This document shows positions 1 through 12,243 of a stretch of 64,000 bases of DNA, piece by piece. Source of the stretch: Callipepla californica brunnescens (lineage: Eukaryota; Chordata; Aves; Galliformes; Odontophoridae). The notes beneath the pieces are model-generated. The model saw nothing but the letters and a program-made list of their open reading frames with translations, had not been told where the DNA came from and did not search any database. The position numbers were made by a program, and so were the translations under genes. The stretch covers positions 1,426,001 through 1,490,000 of the forward strand of contig JALIRH010000013.1 in the NCBI GenBank assembly GCA_023055505.1. The letters are read 5' to 3'. Every line of letters begins with the position of its first letter. Within the stretch, counting starts at the first letter, position 1.

Positions 1-3000
1 GGAGGTGTAGTTAGTTTAAGAGCAGTCCTGTGAGCACGATTATTTTCATTTCACACACAGAGAAAATGAGCAGCAAAAGCTGATGGTTTGTTCAAGGTTG
101 CACACAGGTGCTGGCACAAAGAACAGGCCTTGCACTTCTTGCCTCCCACTTCTGTGCCTTAACCAGAGAGCACCCAGCAGGTTTTCCACATCGTCCCGTG
201 GTTGAGCAGCTTTCATTAGATCAGTGGAGATTGAGGAACCCAGAACTAATTAATGCTCTGGCACTTGTCAAAGCCTCCATTGGTCTTTACCTCTTTTGGT
301 TCCATAGGGCTCGATGACTTGCAGTGAGGTCTCTGAAGAGATGACAGAGAAAAACAAGTAAAGCTTGGGGACTTACTAACATTGTCTGACAAAAGTAGGG
401 GCTGTACTCAGAAATATGAGCTAAGGTTTTACAGGCTTCCTGTTCTTAAACATTGGATGTGAAAGCTTCAAAGAAGAGCCCCGTTTTGTTAGGCTTAATA
501 AAGCCTTGACATCTGATAAGTTAAAAGTGGCTCCATCTTACAGCCCCCTGCATCATCACTCTTACACTGCTTAAAGTAAATTGCCTTGGTTCTCTTGTAA
601 AACTAACAATTTTCAAATATAAAACAAACAACAACAACAAAAAAAGACAACAGGATTCCTGTGTAAGTCACAAGGAATTGAGTATTACAAACACTCTGCC
701 AGCTGTGCTTCCAAATAATTAGGAAGGGATGTAAGCTGCTGCTGTTAGATCAGGATCAATGCTTCCCAGAAGTTTGGACTAAGATATTTTGGTTCAAGTT
801 TGTAACACCTTCAATTGCATCTCATTGTGTTGAGAGGTTTTAACTGTTTCAACTTTTCTGCTAGTAAGAAGATTAATTATGAAGACGATAAACAGGCCAA
901 GCTATTAACAGTGACGGATTTTGGAGCAGGGTTGGGTTTTTTTCAGTCCAGTTAACAGTACATGGCTTGTCAGTAGTGTTTGGACATCAAGAAGCTGTGT
1001 GTTTTAAAGAGCCAGGAGAACGTTCGTCATTAAATTTCAATGTCAGCTAAATCTCACCAGTACTCAGTCTCTCTCTTCACATGACAAAGATTCGTTTTGT
1101 TTGTATTTTTCTTGGGTATTTTGATAGGATCCATCAACCCCAAAACAGATCACTGATGGATATGGATATTCTCAACAGGGGTACTTTACCTTATCAGAAT
1201 ATATACACAAAAAAAAATGAGTTCTCTCTGAAACTACCCTGTATTTTCCATCAACTTATTTGAAGGATAGGAAGGCAGTTCTCAAAAATTCTGTGTTTTG
1301 TGATCTTAGGCATTTATATGGCTGTAATACTTTATTTATATGCATATAACAGCAGAAACAGAACAGTTTGGGGCGGGGGGGGACAGAGGAAAAAAAGTAA
1401 ATACAATTTGCTCTTTAAAAAATTGTGTAAATTAGTGCGGGGAACAAAGAGATGAAGGTGATTTACAGTGTTAATAGGGCTTAATATATGAAGTATTAAG
1501 CACCTCTGCAGCACTCAAAGCAGCACAGCTAATGCTTTAACTTGTTTGACATTGGAGCCTTTTTACCACTTATATCCCAGCATATTTACAAATTGAGAAG
1601 AGGCTTGTTGAATCTTGTTCCATGACAGACTTCTGAAGTATTCAGGCTGGTAGCTTGCAATTACTTCATCCTGGCTGAGAGTCAAAGCAGGCCAGCACAG
1701 GGGAGGGAGGCATTCTGCTGGACCAGCCAAGGCAGAGGAGGGTAGCATGCTTTTAAAGGGGAAGAGCCCAAACATGAGGCTCTTCTTGACATACATCATT
1801 AACTATTAATAGAGATTCATTATTTTTGTGGATTTGTCACAATTGGCTCTTAGGACAGAGTGCCTACATGCTTTACTAATTATCCCTAACCTGCTTGGAG
1901 GCACATTTGTGAATGCCAATCATTTATCACCAATTTACATACTTGAGGGAGGAGATGAGGGGGAGATATTCAGAAACATAAAAACACGTTAGAGCTAATG
2001 TATAAACATTTTCCCTCAAGCTCACCCTGTTCCATGACTTGATGAGTCCATCTCAGTCCTGAATAATCCTCACCTCTGGCATCCTTTGCAAGATACAGGA
2101 AAACTCAACAATTTCCTTGAGATTATTTGAATTCCTTGGAATGATTGTGTTGTGTTTTGTTGTTGTTTTTAAGGAATGAAATGATATATTCATGATAAAG
2201 TCCTGATTTGCTTATTTGATATGAAATTTCAATGTTTCCTTTTTGCATAATCCACTTTGCAGTATGTCAGGAAGCATTTTCCTAACAATCCATAAGGGAA
2301 CAGAAACTCTCACTTTGAATATATATGAGTTTATTATACTCTCTGCCTTGAGGATTGAAGTGACTTGTTTTCGCGTGGTAAGAGTGAGTGGGCAAAGCTC
2401 AGTGTGGGTGTCGTGGTAGTACCATTAGCCAGCCATACCTGAACTGAGATGTCATGCCTGACTGTACTGCACCATCAGGGCTGAGGTGTTCCTGCTTTGT
2501 CATCATTAAGTGGGTGGCTGCTGTGGCAAGAAGCTTCTGCTCAGTGAATCAACCATAAAATAAATGTTAGACTTGTGCAGGGGAAATATCGCGCCTCCTT
2601 TTTGACTTCCCCCTCCCAACACTTTTCTTCCTCTGCTACCCTGACATGCTGTAACAGCTTTATGAAAATCAAAGGCTTTAATTGTAAAACTACCACTTCA
2701 TTGAAGACACAAAGGATTTATTCAGTGCTCAGCTCCTGGAGATCGCTTTATTTAGCATTCCTTTTTTTTTCCCTCACTCCATCTTACCAAGCAAAGTTTA
2801 ATATTTAAACACACACCGCATTGTTAAGGAGGCAAATGTCAGCCTCTTAGTGAGGCTAAGAACAAGCTGCTTGAAAACATCACACTGTGTCAGGATTTCT
2901 TTCCTATCCGGCTGGGTACACCAACAGCTCTGGCAGGGCAACCGTTTCGGTGGGACAGCATGGGGCAAGGGAGGGCTCTGCCACCCTAAAGATGGAGATC

Positions 3001-6000
3001 TTTATAATCCCTTTTCTAAAAGGCACTGAAGCTTAGATGTGCTGGACAAAACTTTCTGTTTTCATTCCGAGGGTAAAGTGCCCACAGAGGATCCTGTACA
3101 CAATTACCTTAACAGAGCTGCTGCTTGTACACGGATGTCTTTAGCGTGTCTTCAGCTGATAAAGTGAACATGCTATTTTCTCAGAGCGATTTCCATGCTA
3201 ACCCATCCAGAGCATGGCACAGAGCTGTCCCAGCTGAGGGAGCTGCAGTGGCCTCACCTGCTGCGCCTGCATGCTGCATCCCACCCTCAGGCCTGTGCCA
3301 GTTTCCTAGGTTGTAGTAAACACATGCTGTGTATACATGACAATATAGGTCTCCAAGCTTTAGTGGATTTGGAATTACATCATTTGTTTAACAGTAATTG
3401 AAGAGTGCATCTACAAATGAACAGTGAAAAATATAAGATAAACAGAGATCATAAAATAAGGGTACTGCATAACCTATCTTATTACTGGACAGGAAGCCAC
3501 TTGCACAGCACCTGAAAGTGTATGTTTTGTAAAAAATAAGCTGCTCTTTTCTGTGCATATGGAAGCATGTATTAGGCTAATAGGATTTATTTCTTCTAAG
3601 CCAGTCTGAGACAACACATAGTCTTTTACAGTTTTTCAGAGTCTTCCCCCTACATACCTTGCACTTGTGAAAGATAGCATGTACTCTGTTCTTCTTAAAC
3701 TGAGTCCATTGTAACAAGTGTTAGATTTAAAGCTGCTTCTGTATGGGAACAAAGCATCTCAAAGAGAGAGTGTTGCGCCTTGAGTAGGATTAAGCTTAAT
3801 TCGCTCCTACATTGCACTCTCTAGAACAAGGTTTATACACTGTGCAGTTTCAAGCAACAGCTGCTGAGATGATGCTGAACTTGGTCACAGCTCAAAACAA
3901 CCTGAGTGGTACTGGGAAGAGAGGGCATGCACCTGTATCTGCAGAGATTCAGAAAGTAGGTTAGTGTCATGTGGCCATTTGGCAGTAAAGGTAATAAAAT
4001 GACAAATTGCACTTAGTGTACCTGATCCCTCACTGTGAATGTTTTCAAGAAAGAAAGTTAATGCATCTTTGTCATTTGAAGTTTAGTTTCATCATCCAAG
4101 GAAAATGGATCTAGGCTATTGACTTGGAGATTATACCTTTACACAACGCTTCTCTCAGTTTCAGATTCAAAACTCTTTCTAATCACTCTTTTATTTCCAT
4201 CACTGTGTCTACAATATGGCTGAGATGTATTGAGCTGTGCAAGTGGGTGGGAAAGCAATGAGAAACCTGGTTATATTCTGGAGATATCAAACCGTTAGGA
4301 GAGAAAACACATTTGCTGTGTGTCTGATCTCTGCAAACTGCTGAGGCATCCACATTTAGTAAGAAACAAACAAAACCCAGCAACAACAAAAACCCTCTCT
4401 ATCTGTATGCTTCAGTGCATAACAAGTAGTGTATGCTTCTTAGGCATGATTCACAAGACAGATTCATGAGCAAGTGACTCTGGGTACAGCAGTGGAGGTG
4501 GATGTGGATGGTGTAAGGCCAATGCAGAATGGATTCAGAATGTAGGAAAACATTTTTTGTTTATCAGAGTCGGAGGGGAGTTAAAACAGGAGGTCTACAC
4601 TGCAGTTTCATTGCTTACTGAGGAAGAGGCCTGGGTCAAACTAAAGTCCGTTTAGTCCTGTATATGTGCATGATACTTATGGAAGCATGTGAGAATGAGG
4701 ACGGAGAGGCGGACCTGCAGGCACCAGGTCGGAGCTGCTGTGGGCAGAGCAGCAGTGGCTTTACCAGTCTGTGAGAGTGCATCTCTGCCACTTAATTGTG
4801 TTCTGGGTGAGAAGGAACTTCCTTGTGTTGTTTTAAGCTTCCTACCTAACTGAAGGATACACTGTCCCAGGGATGTGAAGAAAATGCTGTTCACCAACCA
4901 CTTCTCTGTTCTGTAGCCTTCCAGTTTACCCACTCATTGTTCCCACCTCTGCAGCATGAAAACTCCTAAATTCACTTGGTATAAGAAGGTTATTCTACAC
5001 CTTTAAGCAGCCTTGTTACCTTTGCTGAACTTAAAAACAAACAAAAGCCATAAAAATTAAAGGAATCATTCAGAAGAAAAGTTCATCAGAAAGGTCAGAT
5101 GAAATAAGAAGTTAGACCAGCTCCCCAGCTGAAAGAAAACAAACTTAAGCATGAGAAGATAGGCACTTTAAGGTGCCTGCTTTCAAATCCTAAAGAATGT
5201 GATGGAAGCATTAGAGATAATTCAATTTTATCTTGGCTAATAGGAAATAAAAACCCAAACAGTTGTGGAAACTTGGACTGGAAATTACCATCAATTTGCT
5301 ATGTGATCTCTTTGTTTGTTTCACACTCATACACCTATATATGTTTCAAGTGAGTTGATTATAGCCACTGATGAATGATCTGTTGTCAGTTGTAGTCCAT
5401 TGTGCTTGCCATCAGTGTAACTTCATTGCAGCTGGTGATGAAATGTCACCTGCCGCGTGAGAGAAAATAAAATGCACAGTTGTGCTAGTAATTAGGACTG
5501 AAAATCAATAGTGAAAGATGTAAAAATGAGAGACAGTGAAAGACAAAACTGTGGAAAATAGAATTAGCCAAGGACAGATAAGAAAAGTGAATGCAAGAGT
5601 ATCAGAGGAGATGGAACATTAATCCAAGGTGGAACAACGATGACCACTTTCTGCAAAGAGTATGAGTAGAAATGTCTTTTCTAGTCAAAACCTCTCTTCC
5701 TGTGGTAGAATGTGCATGTCTGTGAGCAGAGGCTGGAGCTGCTAATGGTGGCTTGAAGAGCTGTGCATTTTCTGCTTCAGTCCCTTGGTGGCTGCCATCC
5801 TGGACAATGAAGGACTTAGATGAAACTCGCTTTAGAATTCATGAGGGATGTCCCCGAATTGGTGAGAGCAGCCTGGCACAGTACAGTTCATAGTCAAGAA
5901 TGCTGAATCTATTTTTTTTTTCCATTTGCCTTAAATCTGTTCATTTTGTAGCCTTTGAGACAAAGTATCTGGGGGTTTGGATACAGCCAGATGGCTGAGC

Positions 6001-7279
6001 ACGGAGTAGCCCTCTTCTAAGTCATTCCTGAAAAGCACCTGTACTAAAAGGGTGGAAAATTGAAAAGACTTGTTGGCTCTGCAGGGGATGGTTTGTGTAT
6101 GGTTCTGATGAAGTGAAATATTGTTGACTATTGCTCATTACGAAAGGGCTTATTACTGGCTAGGGAGTAGAAGAAGCAAAGCACTTCATTCTCTGCTTTT
6201 CTTCGCTTCCACCTCGAGAGCATCCGCTTAGGAAATAGTGTGTCAGAATGTCAAAGAAATGCTTAGGCAGTTTGTTCTCTTTGTTTAATTTTTCCCTAAA
6301 TATCAAAAATGTTGGTCTTAGAAAAAGACAGTCTTTCTCTTTAATAAGACTGTTTCTACTACAATGCTACTAAAATATGACAGGCAAGTGCAATAACCTA
6401 ATTAAAGCATTTTCTGTATAATGAACAAATGTGTGAAATATTTTCACCCAAATAAATAGCCTTCAGGAAGGTATGCGTACTTTGCTTAGTTATTACACTG
6501 CATTCTTATATCACTTTGAAACATCTGCTCTATCTTAAATAGTAACCCACAAAAGTATGACCAGATGGCAGAGCCGTTAAGTATCAGACCCTTTATCTGT
6601 CCAGAGAGCAAGAAGAAAAATAAAGCAAATGTCTAGTAAAGGAAGGATAGTGTGTGTTATTCTATCAGTGCAGGCAATTCTGCTCTTGCCCGGAGTTAGC
6701 AGCATTGTAATGTAGAGATAAAAATGAATCCTCGCATGCTGAATTGGATATTTCTTGGTAACTCTTGTTAGAAATTTTTTCTGATGTTGTTAGTTAAGGG
6801 AGATTTACTTTGTGCTTAAGTTATCAAACATCAGTTTCCTAACGCACAGATCCACAAGAAAGTGACCTCTCAGTTATTTGTGAATGCTTTTTGAAGGGAC
6901 AATAAATTTAATAAATAGCTGACTTCGCACTGCTTTGGTATATGTCACATTAAGCAGGAGGTATCCAACAAAGAAAAATTTTCTGGTTTTATAGAAATAC
7001 ACAAAGACTAAATGATGTCTTACACTGCACGTACTTGTAAGGGGAGCATGAGTGCAAAAAAAAGGATGATGGCAGCTGTTTAAGAACCCCGGTCAGCAGA
7101 TGCTGCTTGCAAAGAATAGTGTTGTCTTACCTGTGGGCATAGAGGATCCTTGAGCTGGAGCAGTCTACAGATCTACTCCTAGAAGTAAGTCCCATCCAGT
7201 AATACTACACAGCACTAGGAAGATGTGATGAGAGCATTATTACAACTTACTAGTATCAGTTTATGTAAAGTTTGCTGTG
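1..7279. other. AT-rich unique noncoding DNA, no gene seen
   Basis: About 7.3 kb without a supportable gene. Open frames are at most 93 codons, lack splice context and have no recognisable family. Stops are frequent in every frame. A few short low-complexity runs occur, such as an A/C-rich stretch near 620-650. I see no CR1 tail, RNA gene or clear regulatory cluster here. The likely status is intergenic or intronic DNA of a bird. Confidence 0.7.
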
Positions 7280-7654
7280 AGTGAGTTGGGGCTCTTCAGC
7301 CTGGAGAAGTGAAGGTTCTGATGGACCTTATAGTGGCTTTACAGGACCTGAAGGGGGCCTACAGGAAAGCAGGGGAGGGTCATTTTATAAGGGCTCATAG
7401 CAACAGGATGAGCGGAAATGGCTTTAAACTGGCAGAGGGTAGGTTTAGACTAGATATTAGGAAAAAATTATTTACTGTTGAGGGTGGTGAGACACTGGAA
7501 CGGGTTGCCCAGAGGGGTTGTGGATCCCTCCTCCCTGGAAGCATTCAAGGCCAAACTGGGTGGGATGGAAGCAACTTTCTCTTGAGGGAGGGGTCCCTGC
7601 CTACAGCAGAGGGGTTGGAACTAGATGATCTTGAAGGTCTATGATTCTATGATT
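7280..7654 (+). mobile_element. CR1 LINE, 5'-truncated 3' end (+)
   Basis: This is a 3' fragment of a CR1 non-LTR retrotransposon. It begins in the block resembling 'GAGTTGGGGCTCTTCAGCC' and runs through the conserved 'GGTGAGACACTGGAACGG' and 'GGTTGCCCAGAGGGG' blocks. The terminal 'GGAACTAGATGATCTTGAAGG' motif is followed by an ATTCTATGATT tail. A 111-codon open frame at 7309-7644 lies wholly inside it and is the CR1 3' region read through, not a host gene. The usual 'CCCTTCCAACC' block before the tail is missing, which suggests a small internal deletion. Truncation at the 5' side is normal for CR1, which inserts by target-primed reverse transcription and rarely copies its full length. Confidence 0.95.
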
Positions 7655-7697
7655 TTCAAGTCTGCATATCTAAAGAAACCCCTTGTAGTCACACAAC

Positions 7698-7752
7698 AGG
7701 TACAACTCCAAACACAAAGCTCCTGCTGACTTCAATAGGACTGTGGTTTTGG
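7698..7752. repeat. Possible ancient amniote repeat relic
   Basis: The stretch has a core close to 'CTCCTGCTGACTTCAATAGG'. It resembles the palindromic 'CCCATTGACTTCAATGGG' centre of an old interspersed repeat common in reptile and bird DNA. Only the core and a few flanking bases match my memory of the consensus. It abuts the CR1 copy on its left. Confidence 0.3.
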
Positions 7753-8870
7753 GTACTGTTGGAGCTGGGGATTCTTCCCTGTGAATCTGTGTGCACCTCT
7801 GCACCTTGTGCCAGCAAGACTAAACTGAATTTTCATGCTGAGTTCAGCAGACTACACCAGTGCTTAAATGCTGATCTGAGCTTACCTGCAAGTCCAAACT
7901 TGTTCATCAGCAGTGTTGTTTATGCACATGCCTATAGGAAAGTTTGGATTTATGCAGAGCTCCAGAGTGCACCCAAGGGCAGCAGCTCTGTGGCAGAGCG
8001 GATCTCAACCATGCTGCACAAGGGGTCAGGGACAGCAGAACCCAAGTGAACTGCCTTCAGCCTCATCCAGCAGTGGGCATCCTGCCCTTGGGTGTCCTAA
8101 CAGCAGGAAAGCTGGGGTCTAGAAGGGCTGCTAGCCAGCGGTGTGGGTGGATAACTTCACAGCACTAGTTCTGTTGTGCTTAACTCTTACCTTTTCACTT
8201 TTTAATGGAGATATGGATAATGATGACTAAGCTGTAATGCTGCAGGTTCCTCAGTCTGGTTCTCAGCACATCGGTTTTGAAGGAAACACTGGCAAACAAT
8301 GGAAAAGTCATTTGCAGGACTTTTTTTCACTCCCACATGACATAAATAGGAAAGACAATGTTGCAAATGGTAATGGTATGCTTTTACTCTGAATGATAGA
8401 ATAAATGCCCTTCCTATATAAATAGGTAAAACTTAACATTAGCATTTTATTTGCTAATTATCATCTTGTAAGACCCAGTGGGAGGATGAGAGCAGAGGAA
8501 GGACTGGCCCTGTATTGTTTACTTAGCCTGTGGAACATGTGCCCTCTGAAACCCTGATAGGAGTCTAATCTCTGCTAGTTATATACACAAAAATTAATCG
8601 CTCCAACTCATCAAATTGTGAGATGGATTAAAAATCATGAGAAATAAAGTTATTCAATTTTCTATTCTCCTGTTTTTTGGGTATTTGAAGATGTTTTCTG
8701 TTTTATTTTCAGTTGTTTATCTAAAAGCTTTAGAATCTTATCCGATTTTTAAAGAAAACAACATGAAAATAGTATACTACAACACTGTAAGACTAGGGTT
8801 ACATTTTTAATAGGTGCCAATAGTACTTCGTAATTAAATCAACACTTAATTATCGAAGAGATGGAAATTC

Positions 8871-8889
8871 TTTTTTTTTTTTTTTTTTT
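8871..8889 (+). repeat. Poly(T) run, 19 nt
   Basis: Nineteen consecutive T residues, followed by GCTTAGG and then A-rich sequence. No retrocopy body could be recognised on the minus strand beside it, so I treat it as a simple homopolymer. A purely chance ORF reads through it. Confidence 0.9.
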
Positions 8890-10889
8890 GCTTAGGAAAA
8901 AAATAGAATTGAAGCAAAGATTCTTAGCAAATACAAGAAAAAATACCAAATTTTCAAAAATTCAGACAAGCAGCAGTCCCTTCAAGTCACAGCACAGGGT
9001 ATATACTGCAGAGTTTTGTCCTGAGCTGGTTCAAAGGAAAAAATATCAGGTAAAAGTGGGGAGAAGAGGGAATTCTCAAATACCCAAGCACTCAGGTGAC
9101 AGAAGCAAACACAAACCTTTAAACTTCCTAGGGACTAAAGTGACTTACACTAGTTAAGAATCTAAATCACAGTTTAAGTACTTCATTTATCACACACGCA
9201 CGCACACAAGAGCAGTGTGTTGAAAAATATTCTTTAGGAAAACTTAGTTTTAGGCTTAAATTGATAAAGGAAAATAGGAAGGAGCTCCAAACCCCACCGC
9301 CATCCAGAAGAGCAGACTTCATAGCAAATATTCTTAGGCAGGGGTTGTGCTCCTGAATTCAACCACACTGGTGGCTCCAGCATAGGTCCTGGTGGACAAT
9401 CACCCACATCACAAAAAGCACAGGTCCTTTGCCTCAACTGTGCATAAGTGTCATTTTCTGCCTCAAAGAAGCGGGGGCTATGCTAAGGCAGAAAATAAAT
9501 CCTCTGTGACTCATAAAGAGAGCGCTTTTTTAGGTCAGGTCAAGAACAAAGACATTGGCAGCGCAGTGCTGAGAGGCTGAGAGTGGTATCTCCCTAAGGA
9601 CAATTCCCTACACCAATAGCAATTTTGTTCTTCGTGATATGGTGAATGGTTTTTGAACAGATTTGTAAATGCCCTTAAAATAATCAGTTTATTCAATTAG
9701 CAAATTCTCCTTTAGATACAGCAGGATTTATTTATTTATTTTAGCCAAATACTCCATTTAGTCTCTGTAGCAAGGGGAAAAAAAAGGTAGATCTGAGCAG
9801 AGACAGAGGAAATGCTGTTGTGAGCATTGCCATTGCCCTCCTCTCCCTGCTCACAGCTGTGCATGCTCTGGTAGCACATGGCAGCCACAGTTTCTTTAGT
9901 CTTGAATATGGAGCAGCACAGCCCTCCACCTTGCATTCAAGGTATTTGCTGGTGTTAGAATTCAGTTATGATTTTTGCTTCCAAATCCCAGTTTTCTTAT
10001 CAGTCTTGTTATTTATCTGAATATTTGTTCACAGAAAAGTTCCCGAATTAAACAGATGCATTTTCTAATTTTTCCCATGTCACGTTCTTCATTTTTTAAA
10101 TTATTTTTTCCAAGGAAGGTTGGCTTGAGTTTCTCTATCAGATCCCACAATGCTCAATAACAGGAACTGTCTCATCACATATTTGCAGTGCATCTACTTA
10201 TTGAAGGTTATCCACCTCTCTTCTGCGTTACATTAATATCAAATCCTTCCCAGAAGGAGAGGTAGGAAATAATGTTAAGAAAATGTAGCATGCTTGCTTG
10301 TTTTAGTTCATCTCAAGGCTTTTTTGGCCTTGAGTTTTAGATTCATGTTCAGCTCACCCAGAAGTTATAATTACTCTTCAGAAAATAGTTTGAGTGAGCA
10401 GTTTCAGGTTACTTGCTATCTTAGCAATCTTCTTTTTCTCACTGTACATATTACACAGTGCCACTGCATAGTAACAGTTGTATATATGTAAACCTTATTA
10501 TTCCACTTGTGAACATTCAGAGCCGCCCAGTTCCAGAATCGATGTGTTCCCCTTCCTGCCCATGCTGCTCCTTCCACATGAACACTCTATGTCCCTACAA
10601 CTGCAGGAAACTGCTGAAGGCATCCACTAAGAAGGTCACTAGGGATAAGATTCACTTCTGCCCCTCACTTTCTGAGCTCCAAAAAAGTGTCATGAACTCC
10701 ACTGGTTGCAAAAGGCCAGTGCTGTCATAACCAGCTAGTTTCTAATTGTGGAAATAAACTTACAGTTCTATGGCCTTTCCTAGAACAAGAAGAGCAAGAA
10801 AGCCAGTACAGGTAGGGACAGCAATCCCAGCTGCTTTGTTAATAACACAGAGACTTTTCCTTTCTTCTCACTTATTTTGTCTCAGAACC

Positions 10890-11830
10890 AGACAAAGAGG
10901 TCGATGTTGGCCTTCCACCCATACTCTGTCTGGTGAATCTCATAGTGCCACTGCCAGGGCTACCTCTTGTGGAGGCGGGGCAAGTCCTGGGTGCTGCTGC
11001 TGACCCTCATCTTAGTGGGTCCCTAGAGTCCCTCAGGAGAGCAATCTCTGCCCTGAGTGGAGGAGCTCACTGCCACTGCCCTCCATGACTCGTCCTGATG
11101 GTGGTGGGGTGGCCAGGCCCCCCACAAGTTGGGAACTCCTCAGTGCTGGGGCCAGCAGGTCAAGGTGGTGGGGCTGGGGGTGGCTGCAGGGCTATGCTCC
11201 TGCCCTCCTGCAGCATTAGCATCCTGGTAGTCCTCTTACCACCAGCTTAGCTCTGAGCCGTACAGGGTGATGAGCCACCCCCACAAAGCACACTGTAAAG
11301 TTTCTGAGACACAGCTGTAGCTTCCACAGCAGGGCTGCCTCATCTAGTCCATGCATGCACAGAGAGCTCAGAACAAGGCTCTGTGTTGCATGCACATCCC
11401 AGCAATTGTTGCCGGAGATCCTCTCTATCTCATGTTACAGCTACTGGAGCATGGGTCTCAGCTCTTGGAAAAAGACAGTCCAGACCTCATGCTGGAAGAT
11501 GTGCTCTGTAGACAGGAGCACCAGCTCTGCAGGGCCATGGTCACTTTCTGCTGCAGGGGTAGGCAGCAGCAACGCCCTGGTCCCTCAGCACAAACCCCCA
11601 GCCCTGCTCCCCACCAATCACCCCCAGGGCCATACCCCACACTGCTCACCCCTGCTACTGTGAGCACTCTTCGTGAGACCCCAGTTGCCTGAGCCAGGCA
11701 GAGCTGGGGCAGTGTTGATGATGCTAGGTGATGGGCACCAAGAACTGCTGCCCGCAACCCAACCTAGACCTTGTTTGGTGCTCACAGCTGTGCTCAGACA
11801 CAAGAGCACGCTGGGCTCTGGTGGTGCTTG
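10890..11830. other. GC-rich segment of unknown origin
   Basis: This segment is clearly richer in G and C than the AT-rich DNA on either side, but CpG remains sparse, so it is not a typical CpG-island promoter. Overlapping frames of about 100 codons exist on both strands, as expected where GC-rich DNA has few stops. On the minus strand a short open block at 10882-10962 has coding-like codons but is closed by TAG upstream and TGA downstream. I recognise no domain. It could be an old retrocopy, a decayed repeat or a local GC shift. Confidence 0.4.
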
Positions 11831-12147
11831 AATTCATGCAGTGATGGTCAGTGAGGTCATTGTCATCTCTTGCTGACATCACCACATGTATCGGGGCACC
11901 AGCCTGGGCCTTCACCATCCTCCATCATTCAGTGATTTTTCTTTGTAATGATGATATAGTTGGGAAAATAAAAACCATGTGTTTACTTTCTCCACAATTC
12001 ATCTGCTGTGAACTGTTTATACTTTCTGAAACTTGTAAGGACACTTTCTGCCTGTTTTGACTTGGATGAAATATAATTTGGTGGCAATCTCTAAGTCAGG
12101 CTTGCTTTCTAAAGCAAGTGCTCGTGTCACAGTGAGGGGTTTGCTCA

Positions 12148-12243
12148 CCCTTCCCTGGGCAGCTTGCTGAAGGGAACCTGCTTTAGCAGGGGGTTGGACT
12201 GGATGATCTCCAGAGGTCCCTTCTAACCCCTTTGATTCCATGA
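12148..12243 (+). mobile_element. CR1 LINE 3' terminus, short fragment (+)
   Basis: Only the last part of a CR1 element remains. It shows 'GGGTTGGACTGGATGATCTC', then 'CAGAGGTCCCTTCTAACCCC', then a tail that resolves to GATTCCATGAA. This is the 3'-terminal hairpin and tail region recognised by the CR1 reverse transcriptase. The upstream part is lost or was never copied. Confidence 0.92.

Larger units (their letters stand above)
7655..12147. other. Unique noncoding DNA between two CR1 fragments
   Basis: No supportable gene. The stretch includes a possible ancient repeat relic at 7698-7752, a T19 run at 8871-8889, a CA-rich run near 9190-9210 and a GC-rich segment at about 10890-11830, each listed separately. 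The frames at 11351-11692 and 11355-11663 overlap each other inside the GC-rich segment and match no family I know, so I do not call them genes. Confidence 0.6.

Noticed and set aside
7309..7644. 111-codon plus frame
   Set aside because: It lies entirely inside a CR1 3' fragment and is repeat sequence.
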